A program made the position numbers and the translations under genes. 64,000 nt of DNA from JADGRA01 sp052143535 (GTDB taxonomy: Bacteria > Myxococcota > Myxococcia > Myxococcales > Myxococcaceae). The stretch spans positions 124,001 to 188,000 of the forward strand of contig JBKQSS010000066.1 in the NCBI GenBank assembly GCA_052143535.1, read 5' to 3'. Each line of letters begins with the position of its first letter. The first letter of the stretch is position 1. Below the pieces are notes generated by a model. The model was not told the DNA's origin. It made no database searches and saw only the letters and a program-made list of their open reading frames with translations. Positions 16,232 through 23,840 of the stretch are shown here, one piece after another.

Positions 16232-16765
16232 ATGCGCTTCGAGACACGAGCTTTTTTGGACGGAACTGTCGACGAGGTCGAGCGGGCGATGCTCGACGCC
16301 CGGTATCTGGACTATCTCTTGCATCAGCACGGGGTCTTGCTCGAGGTGCAGCTCCTGGACAGAACAGACGAGGGGGCGGTGGTGCGTCGCCGCGTCCGCT
16401 ATCGGCCAAAGCCAGTCATCGCCACGGTGGGGCCGAAACCGGTCCCGCCGGAGTGGTTCGCCTTCATCGAGGAGTCCACCTACGACCTGACGCGCCACGA
16501 GCTCCGCTTCACCAACGTGCCGACGAGCGCCAAAATCAGCCGCCTCTTGGTAAACACCGGCACTCTCCGCCTGCGCCCGGCGGGCACCCGGTGCGAGCGC
16601 ATCCTGGAGGGAGAAATCAAACTCTCCCTCCCCTTCTTCCTCAAGCCCCTGGCCATGGTGGGCGAGCGTCTCATCCAGGCCGAGGGGCTGAAAATTGTCG
16701 ATGCCGAGGCGCCCGTTCTCAATCGCTTCATACAAGACGTCCTCCGTCCGGCGGGGTCGGCGTGA
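16232..16765 (+). CDS. DUF2505-like START/SRPBCC-fold protein
   Basis: A 177-residue soluble protein whose beginning MRFETRAFLDGTVDEVERAMLD and pattern of strands (EVQLLDRTDEGAVVRRRVRY, ISRLLVNTGTLRLRPAG, RILEGEIKLSLP) followed by a long C-terminal helix fit the START-like fold and resemble DUF2505 proteins, which have a hydrophobic ligand cavity. No catalytic residues are expected. It starts 14 bases after the peptidase gene and its stop overlaps the next gene (GTGA), so the three are probably one operon. A lipid-binding role is possible given the fold, but only by analogy. Confidence 0.6.
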   Translation: MRFETRAFLDGTVDEVERAMLDARYLDYLLHQHGVLLEVQLLDRTDEGAVVRRRVRYRPKPVIATVGPKPVPPEWFAFIEESTYDLTRHELRFTNVPTSAKISRLLVNTGTLRLRPAGTRCERILEGEIKLSLPFFLKPLAMVGERLIQAEGLKIVDAEAPVLNRFIQDVLRPAGSA

Positions 16766-17211
16766 GCAGGCTCTCGGTTCTGCTGCTCGCGGCCACCGTC
16801 GGTTGCGCGGCGCATAAAATCCCGGGAACCGACATCGACGAGACGGCCGACGCCGACGCCATCATCGAGGTGGTTGGCAAGTACAACGCCGCCGTCGACG
16901 CCCAGGACGCCGCGGGCCTGCTCGCCCTCGTCGACACCAGTTTTTACGACGACGCCGGGACGCTCACGCCCGAGGACGACCTCGACTACGCGGCCCTGAA
17001 AACCAAGCTGCCGGCGATGCTCCAGAAGTTTCAGGACGTCCGCGTCAAAATCACGGTGAAGACGCTCAACATCCAAGGTGACAAGGCCTCGCTGGTCTAC
17101 AACTACGTGCTGACGTTTCGCATCGGCCAAAAGGTGACGACCGAGTCGGACATCAAGCGGATGGACTTCAAGCGCGTCAACGGAGTCTGGAAAATCGTCA
17201 AGGGCGTCTAG
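16762..17211 (+). CDS. NTF2/SnoaL-like lipoprotein
   Basis: A 149-residue putative lipoprotein with signal MSRLSVLLLAATVGC (Cys15). The mature domain, ADAIIEVVGKYNAAVDAQD then LLALVDTSFYDD, and the closing FKRVNGVWKIVKG, is the typical start and end of the NTF2/SnoaL/DUF4440 fold. GTG at 16762 overlaps the stop of the preceding gene by four bases. A similar size and possibly similar fold occur in the next, leftward gene (17235-17705). No catalytic residues identified; function unknown. Confidence 0.7.
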   Translation: MSRLSVLLLAATVGCAAHKIPGTDIDETADADAIIEVVGKYNAAVDAQDAAGLLALVDTSFYDDAGTLTPEDDLDYAALKTKLPAMLQKFQDVRVKITVKTLNIQGDKASLVYNYVLTFRIGQKVTTESDIKRMDFKRVNGVWKIVKGV

Positions 17212-17214
17212 CAG

Positions 17215-17227
17215 GTCCCCCGGGGAC
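17215..17227. terminator. Short palindrome between convergent genes
   Basis: GTCCCC-C-GGGGAC lies in the 23-base gap between two convergent stop codons. In RNA it would form a 4-5 bp GC stem; no T-tract. Candidate weak bidirectional terminator. Confidence 0.35.
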
Positions 17228-17234
17228 GGGAAGC

Positions 17235-17705
17235 TCACTCCAACGGAGTGACGGACGCCTCCACCACCCGCCATTCACCGTGCTCGTCGGCGAACAGAGC
17301 CTCGACGTGAAACTGTCGAAGCTCCGCCTCGGTGACGGCTGCCAGTCCTGCGCCCCCGGCTCGGGCGGCCGCGACCCGCCCCACCCAACGTAGCCGCCCC
17401 TCCGGCTCGCTCTGCACCTCCGCCTGCAGCGTCACCACCTTGAGGCCGCCGCCCCGCAGCACCTCTGCCAGCACCAGCCGCCGGAGCTCGGAACGGTCGC
17501 CGAGGGTCGACGAGTGGAACTGCTCGGACACATGGTCGAGCACGAGCGAGGCATCTCGCCCTTCGAGGCCGTGCCCCATCTCCTGAACCGCAGTCCGCAC
17601 CGCCTCCTCGGGCGAGGACGCATGAGGCCAGAGCGCATAGGCGCCTCCCGCCAACCCGAGTCCGACCAACCCAAGAGCGAGCGAGCGCCGCATTTCGCCG
17701 AGCAT
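17235..17705 (-). CDS. Small exported or membrane-anchored protein, unknown
   Basis: About 156 residues. The N-terminus MLGEMRRSLALGLVGLGLAGGAYAL is a signal peptide or anchor. The rest (SSPEEAVRTAVQEMGHGLEGRDASLVLDHVSEQF, then GDRSELRRLVLAEVLRGG, and a final HGEWRVVEASV) has the helix-then-strands layout of NTF2-like or DUF4440 domains, including the typical closing 'W-x-V' strand. Either ATG 17705 or ATG 17693 could start it; 17705 has a GGGG stretch nearby. Divergent from the ParB-domain gene by 42 bases. Function unknown. Confidence 0.6.
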   Translation of the reverse strand: MLGEMRRSLALGLVGLGLAGGAYALWPHASSPEEAVRTAVQEMGHGLEGRDASLVLDHVSEQFHSSTLGDRSELRRLVLAEVLRGGGLKVVTLQAEVQSEPEGRLRWVGRVAAARAGGAGLAAVTEAELRQFHVEALFADEHGEWRVVEASVTPLE

Positions 17706-17747
17706 GCCCCGGAAGGCACCCCGTCGCGCTAGGGTGTCCCGCCAACC

Positions 17748-18725
17748 ATGGCGCCCAGTTCGAAAAACGCCCGACAAGTCGCGAAAAAACGCAAGGCGCC
17801 CGTCCGCCGGCGAAAGGCGACGGTGCGCGGACTGGCCGCTGGCCAGTTGCTGGAGGACGTCCCAGAGGAGGCTCGGGCGCTGGCGTCGGCCATCACTGCC
17901 GACGGAGGAAACCCGCTCCTCGCCTACCGAGACCCGTTTGGTGGCCACGGGGTAGTGCTGGCGGCCCTTCCCCTCGGCAAAGTCCAGCCCACTCCCTACC
18001 AGCGCGACCTCTCCGAGCCACATGTGCGCCGGTTGGCTTCGGCGATGACGCGGGTGGACCGCTTCCTCGACCCGATCATCGCGGTTCGCCAGGACGGGCA
18101 GTATTGGACGCCCAATGGGAACCATCGCCTGGCCGCAGCCCGTTTCCTGGGAGCGCAGTCCGTGGTGGCCCTGGTGCTGCCCGAGCCGGATGTGGCTTTC
18201 CAGATTCTCGCCCTCAACACTGAGAAAGCACACAACCTCAAGGAGCGCTCCCTGGAGGTCATCCGCATGTTGCGAGGCCTCGCCGGCAGCCGCGACGGCA
18301 CCGAAGTGGACGTGTCTCCGTTGCTCGAAGAGCCGGCTTTCGCCACGCTCGGCGCCGCCTATGAGAAGCGGCCTCGGTTCTCCGGCGGCGCCTACCAGTC
18401 CATCGTCAAGCGCATTGATGGGTTCCTCGACGAGCCGCTGAAAGAGGCGCTTGCCATCCGCGAGGAACGCGCGGACGCGTTGCTCAAGCTAGACGATGGG
18501 GTGTCGGCGGTGGTCGAGCGTCTCAAGGCGCGTGGGCTGACCAGCCCTTACCTCAAGGCCTTCGTGGTGGCTCGCATCAACTACCTCCGCTTCGTGAAAA
18601 CGGCACCAGAGTTCGACAGCGCGCTGGAGAAACTGACACGGGCGGCGGAGCGTTTCAGCGCAGACAAAGTGCGACAGGAAGACGTCCGGGCCTCCGGTCC
18701 CCCCGACGCCGTCGACGAAGGCTAG
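17748..18725 (+). CDS. ParB N-terminal-domain (ParB/Srx fold) protein
   Basis: A 325-residue protein. Residues 1-25 are very basic. A ParB/Srx-fold domain follows: VQPTPYQRDLSEPHVRRLASAM, PIIAVRQDGQYWTPNGNHRLAAARFLG and VVALVLPEPD. The NGNHRLAAA block corresponds to the GxxRxxA nucleotide-binding motif of the ParB N-terminal domain. The C-terminal half lacks a recognisable HTH like that of chromosomal ParB and there is no parA partner, so a role in chromosome segregation is unlikely. It ends 15 bases before the response regulator and could be co-transcribed with it. Possibilities are a nuclease or CTP-dependent regulator; neither can be shown from sequence. Confidence 0.75.
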   Translation: MAPSSKNARQVAKKRKAPVRRRKATVRGLAAGQLLEDVPEEARALASAITADGGNPLLAYRDPFGGHGVVLAALPLGKVQPTPYQRDLSEPHVRRLASAMTRVDRFLDPIIAVRQDGQYWTPNGNHRLAAARFLGAQSVVALVLPEPDVAFQILALNTEKAHNLKERSLEVIRMLRGLAGSRDGTEVDVSPLLEEPAFATLGAAYEKRPRFSGGAYQSIVKRIDGFLDEPLKEALAIREERADALLKLDDGVSAVVERLKARGLTSPYLKAFVVARINYLRFVKTAPEFDSALEKLTRAAERFSADKVRQEDVRASGPPDAVDEG

Positions 18726-18740
18726 ACTGCAGCAAGTTCC

Positions 18741-20117
18741 ATGGCCAACACCACCGTTCTCGTCGTCGATGACGACCGCGCCAATCTCGATTCAGTGGCG
18801 CGCATTTTTCAGCACGAGGGCCTGGCCACGCTCACCGCCTCCGACGGCGAGGAGGGGTTGACGCTGCTGCGGCGGCCCGAAGTCGGAGTTCTGGTGACGG
18901 ACTTGATGATGCCCGGTCTCGACGGCCAAGAGCTGCTACGGACAGCGCGCTCGATGCGCCCCGACGTCGAGGTGGTCCTGATGACCGCCTACGGGACGGT
19001 GGAGGCCGCCGTCTCGGCGATGAAAGACGGTGCCTACGACTTCATCACCAAGCCGCTCAAGCGCCACGCGCTGGTCAAGACTGTCCACCGGGCGCTGGAA
19101 CACCGCGCCCTGATGGCCGAGAACGAGGCCCTCAAGGCGCGCCTGGCAGACCTCGGTGCTCCCGGTGGGCGGACGCTGATTGGGCAGTCGCCTGCCTTCC
19201 GGGCGCTGATGGAGACGCTGCGCCAAGCCGCTGCTGCGCAGGCCACGGTGCTCTTGGTGGGTGAGTCTGGAACCGGCAAGGAACTCGCCGCCCGGGCCCT
19301 GCACGAGCTGTCGCCCCGGGCGAGTGGGCCGTTCGTCGCCGTGAACTGCGGAGCGATTCCGGAAACTCTGCTTGAGGCTGAGCTATTCGGCGTGGAAAAG
19401 GGGGCCTTCACCGGGGCTTTGGCCCGGCGCGAGGGGCGATTCGAGCGGGCACACGGCGGAACGCTTTTTCTCGACGAGGTGGGCGAGCTGTCCCTCAGTG
19501 CTCAGGTGAAGCTGCTGCGGGTGCTCCAAGAGGGGGAGATTGAGCGCCTTGGCGGCTCGGGCCCAATCGCCGTTGACGTCCGGGTGGTCTCGGCAACACG
19601 GCGCGAGTTGCCGCGGGAGGTGGCGGAAAGCCGCTTCCGGGAGGACCTCTATTACCGGCTGAATGTGGTTGAAGTCCGCATCCCCCCGCTCGCGTCGAGG
19701 CGCGAGGACGTACCCCTTTTGGCTGACCACTTTCTGCGCCGCTTTACGGCCAAGAACGCCAAACCCATTCGCGGGCTCTCAGCTGAGGCGCTCCAGGCGT
19801 TGGAGGACTACGCCTGGCCCGGCAACGTCCGTGAGTTGGAGCACGCCGTGGAACGGGCCGTGGTTTTGGCCCGAGGCGACGTGCTCGAAGTCGCCGACTT
19901 TCCTGAATCCGTCCGCACCGGCCCCCGCGGGGCGGCCGGCCAGGTCATCATCCCCATCGGCACGCCCATGGAGGAAGTGGAGCGGAGGCTCATCCACGAG
20001 ACTCTGCGGCATACCGGGGGGGACAAGACGATGGCCGCTCGGCTGCTGGGCATCGCCGCGCGGACCATCTACCGCAAGCTCGAACGCGCCCGAGGCGACG
20101 ACTCCGACGAGCCGTGA
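18741..20117 (+). CDS. NtrC-family sigma54-dependent response regulator
   Basis: 458 residues with the classical order: receiver domain (phosphoacceptor Asp54 in VLVTDLMMPG, Lys in FITKPLKRH), sigma54-interaction AAA+ domain (Walker A GESGTGKE at 174-181, intact GAFTGA at 221-226, Walker B GGTLFLDEVGEL, arginine finger region FREDLYYRLNV) and a Fis-type HTH (GGDKTMAARLLGIAARTIYRKLE). All residues needed for phosphorylation, ATP hydrolysis and sigma54 contact are present. No histidine kinase is adjacent. The gene ends 124 bases before gspC, whose upstream region carries a -24/-12 promoter, so it is the obvious candidate activator of the secretion operon. M. xanthus Nla-type activators are the closest concept; exact orthology was not tested. 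Confidence 0.93.
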   Translation: MANTTVLVVDDDRANLDSVARIFQHEGLATLTASDGEEGLTLLRRPEVGVLVTDLMMPGLDGQELLRTARSMRPDVEVVLMTAYGTVEAAVSAMKDGAYDFITKPLKRHALVKTVHRALEHRALMAENEALKARLADLGAPGGRTLIGQSPAFRALMETLRQAAAAQATVLLVGESGTGKELAARALHELSPRASGPFVAVNCGAIPETLLEAELFGVEKGAFTGALARREGRFERAHGGTLFLDEVGELSLSAQVKLLRVLQEGEIERLGGSGPIAVDVRVVSATRRELPREVAESRFREDLYYRLNVVEVRIPPLASRREDVPLLADHFLRRFTAKNAKPIRGLSAEALQALEDYAWPGNVRELEHAVERAVVLARGDVLEVADFPESVRTGPRGAAGQVIIPIGTPMEEVERRLIHETLRHTGGDKTMAARLLGIAARTIYRKLERARGDDSDEP

Positions 20118-20124
20118 CAGGCCG

Positions 20125-20142
20125 TCCGGCGTTCACGCCGGA
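20125..20142. terminator. Hairpin after the NtrC-type gene
   Basis: Perfect inverted repeat TCCGGCG-TTCA-CGCCGGA beginning 8 bases after the stop codon: a 7-bp GC stem with a 4-base loop. It may stop or attenuate transcription into gspC. There is no adjacent T-tract (a T-run lies about 28 bases further at 20170-20175), so it could equally be part of an activator binding site. Confidence 0.4.
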
Positions 20143-20148
20143 GCGAGT

Positions 20149-20159
20149 GACAAAATGTC
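20149..20159. promoter_or_regulatory. Candidate activator half-site pair upstream of gspC
   Basis: GACA-AAA-TGTC, a short perfect inverted repeat 53 bases upstream of the -24 element. Position and symmetry suit a binding site for a Fis-type HTH dimer such as the activator encoded just upstream. Short repeats also arise by chance, so confidence is low. Confidence 0.3.
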
Positions 20160-20211
20160 CTAAACCCGGTTTTTTGGTGCGCGTTGCGCTCCGGCAAGGC
20201 GGAAGCCGGGC

Positions 20212-20228
20212 TGGCATCTGGCTTGCTG
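20212..20228 (+). promoter_or_regulatory. Sigma54 (-24/-12) promoter for the gsp operon
   Basis: TGGCATCTGGCTTGCTG fits the sigma54 consensus TGGCAC-N5-TTGC[A/T], with one mismatch (T for C after TGGCA) and the invariant GG (20213-20214) and GC (20225-20226) exactly spaced. An NtrC-type activator gene with an intact GAFTGA loop ends 95 bases upstream. The expected transcription start, about 12 bases after the -12 C, is near 20238, only about 4 bases before the gspC start codon. Confidence 0.75.
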
Positions 20229-20241
20229 TAGCTAGCCACCG

Positions 20242-21141
20242 GTGCCTACCGAACCGCTAGAGCTGCTGTTCCGAAAGTACTTCTGGGCAATCCAGCTGGC
20301 TTGCATTGCGACCGCAGCACTGCTGGCCGCGAAAATCGTCAACCTCTTCGTTGAGGGGGCCATCCGGCCGAACAGCCCCTCTCCGTTGGCCCTGGCCACC
20401 CGGCCGGCCACGCCTAGCCAGCTGGCTTCGGTGCTGGACATGGAGCAGCTCGCTCGTCTCACCGGGCTCGTCCCCGTGGTGGAGCCGAGCGTGGAAGCGC
20501 CCAACAGGGCCGACGTGGGCTCCGAGCCGGTGCGTACCTCAATGCGACTGAAGCTGCTTGGCACCTTGCGTGCCGGGCAGCCGGAATGGTCGCTGGCCTC
20601 GATTTTGGACCTGGGCGGCCAAAGGAGCCAGACGGTCATGGTGGGGGACCGACTGCTGACCGCGACAGTGCTGGACATCCTGCGCGAGCGGGTCATCGTC
20701 CTGAATAACGGCCGGCGGGAGTACGTGAGCGCGGATACCGGTGATGCGCCTGGCCTGCCCACCACCACCAAGGTGACCGAGCCGGTGGGCGCCTGGGGAG
20801 CCGGCATCAAGGCTTTGGACGCGAACAATTTCGAGGTGCCCCGCTCCGAGGTGGACCGGGCCATCAACAACCTGAACGACCTTGCCATGCAGGCCCGCTT
20901 GGTGCCGGCCTTCAAGGACGGTGCGCCAGAGGGCTTCAAGCTCTTCTCCATTCGTCCGGACTCCCTGTATTCGAAAATCGGCATTCAAAACGGGGACGTC
21001 ATTACCCGCATCAACGGGTTGGACATGAACGACCCGGCAAAGGCGCTGGAGGTCTACACCAAGCTCAAAGACGCTCCGCGCATCGACGTCGACGTCGACC
21101 GAAACGGCACCATCACGCGGATGACCTACAACGTCCACTGA
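20242..21141 (+). CDS. gspC: Type II secretion system protein GspC
   Basis: A 299-residue inner-membrane protein linking the secretin to the inner-membrane platform. One membrane segment (about residues 14-36, AIQLACIATAALLAAKIVNLF), a periplasmic HR domain (about 90-165: RLKLLGTLRAGQPEWSLASIL, VGDRLLTATVLDILRERVIVLNNGR) and a C-terminal PDZ domain (about 220-299: LFSIRPDSLYSKIGIQNGDVITRING). GTG at 20242 is the only usable start: an in-frame TAG lies at 20233-20235 and no ATG, GTG or TTG follows before the membrane segment. No ribosome site is visible. First gene of the operon, directly under the sigma54 promoter. Confidence 0.93.
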   Translation: MPTEPLELLFRKYFWAIQLACIATAALLAAKIVNLFVEGAIRPNSPSPLALATRPATPSQLASVLDMEQLARLTGLVPVVEPSVEAPNRADVGSEPVRTSMRLKLLGTLRAGQPEWSLASILDLGGQRSQTVMVGDRLLTATVLDILRERVIVLNNGRREYVSADTGDAPGLPTTTKVTEPVGAWGAGIKALDANNFEVPRSEVDRAINNLNDLAMQARLVPAFKDGAPEGFKLFSIRPDSLYSKIGIQNGDVITRINGLDMNDPAKALEVYTKLKDAPRIDVDVDRNGTITRMTYNVH

Positions 21142-21180
21142 CACCCTTTGGTCCGCCGGTCGCGGGCCCCCCACTGCGAA

Positions 21181-23838
21181 ATGAACGTCCTCCTCCAGAG
21201 CTCTCTGCTCCTCCCGCTGCTGCTCGGACAGTTTCAGGGCGCTGGCCCCGCCGCAGACGGAGGTGTGGCAAAGGGGTCTACGGTTCTCTCTACGCCTGGC
21301 GCCTCGCCGCCGGCCATGGGCCAACCAGCTGCGGCGCGGGGCAAGGCGACCGCCACGCCAGGCGATGGTGCGCAGAAAGCGGCGGCTCCGGCGGCGCCCG
21401 CCCGGCTCACGCCGAGTTGCAGCGAGGTGCGAAAGAACGCGCGCTTCAACGTCTACTTCGAGAAGGTGGACATCGAGAAGCTGGTGCAGACCGTTGCTGA
21501 TGCCACCTGTAAGACGTTCATCCTCGGCGAAAACATCAAGGGGAAAATCTCCGTCATCGGTCCGGACAACGGCAAGGTGGAGGTCACCGCCGATGAGTTT
21601 TACGCGGCCTTCCTCGCTGCGCTCGACGCCAACAACCTAGCGCTCGTCCCCTTCGGCAAGTTTTCGAAAGTCGTGGAGAAAGCGAAAGCAAAGCAGAGCG
21701 ACATTCCCACCATCACCGACGGCAGCTCCGAGTACACCACCAACGAGCAGATGATTACGCGTCTGTTCAAGATCCGCTACGTGGAACTCGACCCGCTGCG
21801 GAACGTGGTCCAGCAACTGGTTAGCCCCGGTGGGGACAGCATCGTCTTTCAGCCGGACACGCTCATCGTCAATGACTTGGGCGGCAACATGCACCGCATC
21901 GAGCGCATCGTCGAGCAACTCGACATCCGGAACGCGAGCGACGAGATGCGCATTGTGCAGATTCGGTTCGCCCTGGCCTCTGATGTGGCCAACACCATTC
22001 AGAAGCTGTTTGAGCAGAAGGGCCGGCCCGGGACCCGGCCCGCGACGCTGCCCATCCCGGCCAACACACCCCCGGCGCCCGCTTCCGCCGCTGGCGCCCC
22101 CAGCCCGCAGGGCACCCCGGTGACGCTATCCATCATCATCGCCGACGAGCGCACCAATAAAGTCATCATCGTCGCCAGCGCGAGCGCCAACGAGCGCATC
22201 AACGGCATCATCCGCGAGATCGACGTCCCCGTCTCCGGCGCAGGGCGCATCAACGTCTATTCATTGGCCAATGCCACGGCGGAGGACCTGGCCGCGACGC
22301 TTCAGGCGCTCGCGCAAGGCACGGCAAACCGTCCGCGGAGTCCGGCTGGGGGAAACGCGCCGCCCGGAGTTAATGCCCCGGCAGCCGCCCAGCGCCCGGC
22401 CGGCGCCTCCGGCGTGGCCGCCACCGAGCTCTTCGCCGGAGAGGTGAAAATCTCGCCGGACAAGGCAACCAATAGCCTGGTGGTGGTGGCGAGCCAGAAC
22501 GACTACCGCAACTTGGTGCACGTCATCGAGAAGCTTGACCTTCCGCGGCGCCAGGTCTTCGTCGAGGCCGTCATCATGGAAGTCGACATGACTCGCGAAA
22601 CGGATGTCGGTGTCGAGCTGCATCAGGGGTTTACCGTCAATACCTCGCAGGGTCAGGCCCTCGGCGTCGCCGGAACGAAGTACAGCGGCTCCACGCCGCC
22701 GTCCTTCTCCATCGCCAACCTCGCCAGTTACAACGGCTTCCTTGCCGGCATTCAGGGCCCGACCATCCCCGCCGCGACGGCGCTGGGGTTGAGCATCCCC
22801 TCCTTCGGCATCGTGATTCACGCGCTCCAGACCAGCGCTGGCGTCAATGTTCTCAGCACCCCACACTTGCTCACCACGGACAACGAAGAGGCCGAAATCA
22901 CCGTCGGCCAGAACGTGCCATTTCAGGCCGGCTTCTCGCCTTCCTCGCTTCCCGGCGTCAACGCCTCCAGCGTGCCCGGCGTCGGGACCAGCAGCTTGGG
23001 CGCGGCCATCGGCGGCCTGGGCGCTTACTACGCCCCCATCAGCAGGCAAGACGTCGCACTCAAGCTGAACATCAAGCCGCAAATCAACGCCGCCGGAAAC
23101 TACATCCGGATGGTCATCAACGAGTCGGATGAGGAAATCGTTTCCAACGACCCGGTCCTGGGCCCCACGCTGGCCAAGCGGACGGCAAAGACAACGGTCG
23201 TAGCCAAGGACCAGGAGACGGTGGTCATCGGCGGCATCCTGCAGGACCGAACCATCGAAAATACGTCGAAGGTGCCGGTGCTTGGCGACATTCCTGTCCT
23301 TGGCGTCCTTTTTCGAGAATCGACCAAGCAGACGATACGGACCAACTTGTTGCTCTTCCTGACGCCCTACATCATCCGGGATTCGAGCGATTTCCGACGC
23401 ATTTTCGAGCGCAAGATGGCCGAGCGGCAGAAATTCGTAGAGGAGTTTTATGGCGAGCTTCCCCGTTATGAGGTCGCCGTGGATTTCGACCGCAAGGCGG
23501 GTCCGGTGGAAAAGATGAACCAGGCGTCGATTCAGGCACAGAAGCAGGAGGCCGGCATCGGCTCGCCGGGCGACCAGCTCATCAGTCCCGGACCTCCACA
23601 GCCCCTCTCCGTGCCGCCGCCGCCACCCTACTCCCCCCCGGAAACCGTTCCTCCTGCGCCGAGCGGGCCCCCTGCCTCCAACACGGAGGTGCCGGCAGCC
23701 CCGCCGGCTGCCGAGGTGCCGGCGACTGCCGCCCCCTCTCCTCCCGTCAACCCAGTCCCGGCGTCTCAGGCGCCGCCCTACGACCGGTCGATGCCCGAGC
23801 CCGCCTACCCGGCACCGACGACGCCCCCCAACCCCTAG
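21181..23838 (+). CDS. gspD: Type II secretion system secretin GspD
   Basis: 885 residues, the outer-membrane channel. Signal peptide from ATG 21181 (MNVLLQSSLLLPLLLGQFQG), then an Ala/Pro linker, the N0 domain (FNVYFEKVDIEKLVQTVADAT), N1 (TRLFKIRYVELDPLRNVVQQL), N2 (MRIVQIRFALASDVANTIQKL, with a Pro/Ala insertion), N3 (INVYSLANATAEDLAATLQAL) and the secretin core (NVLSTPHLLTTDNEEAEI, VGQNVPFQ, VPVLGDIPVLGVLFRES). The final 110 residues or so are an unusual Pro/Ala-rich tail (SVPPPPPYSPPETVPPAPSG) in place of the S-domain that binds a pilotin, and no pilotin gene is seen here. A TTG at 21148 is an alternative start but adds charged residues before the signal. Confidence 0.95.
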   Translation: MNVLLQSSLLLPLLLGQFQGAGPAADGGVAKGSTVLSTPGASPPAMGQPAAARGKATATPGDGAQKAAAPAAPARLTPSCSEVRKNARFNVYFEKVDIEKLVQTVADATCKTFILGENIKGKISVIGPDNGKVEVTADEFYAAFLAALDANNLALVPFGKFSKVVEKAKAKQSDIPTITDGSSEYTTNEQMITRLFKIRYVELDPLRNVVQQLVSPGGDSIVFQPDTLIVNDLGGNMHRIERIVEQLDIRNASDEMRIVQIRFALASDVANTIQKLFEQKGRPGTRPATLPIPANTPPAPASAAGAPSPQGTPVTLSIIIADERTNKVIIVASASANERINGIIREIDVPVSGAGRINVYSLANATAEDLAATLQALAQGTANRPRSPAGGNAPPGVNAPAAAQRPAGASGVAATELFAGEVKISPDKATNSLVVVASQNDYRNLVHVIEKLDLPRRQVFVEAVIMEVDMTRETDVGVELHQGFTVNTSQGQALGVAGTKYSGSTPPSFSIANLASYNGFLAGIQGPTIPAATALGLSIPSFGIVIHALQTSAGVNVLSTPHLLTTDNEEAEITVGQNVPFQAGFSPSSLPGVNASSVPGVGTSSLGAAIGGLGAYYAPISRQDVALKLNIKPQINAAGNYIRMVINESDEEIVSNDPVLGPTLAKRTAKTTVVAKDQETVVIGGILQDRTIENTSKVPVLGDIPVLGVLFRESTKQTIRTNLLLFLTPYIIRDSSDFRRIFERKMAERQKFVEEFYGELPRYEVAVDFDRKAGPVEKMNQASIQAQKQEAGIGSPGDQLISPGPPQPLSVPPPPPYSPPETVPPAPSGPPASNTEVPAAPPAAEVPATAAPSPPVNPVPASQAPPYDRSMPEPAYPAPTTPPNP

Positions 23839-23840
23839 CC

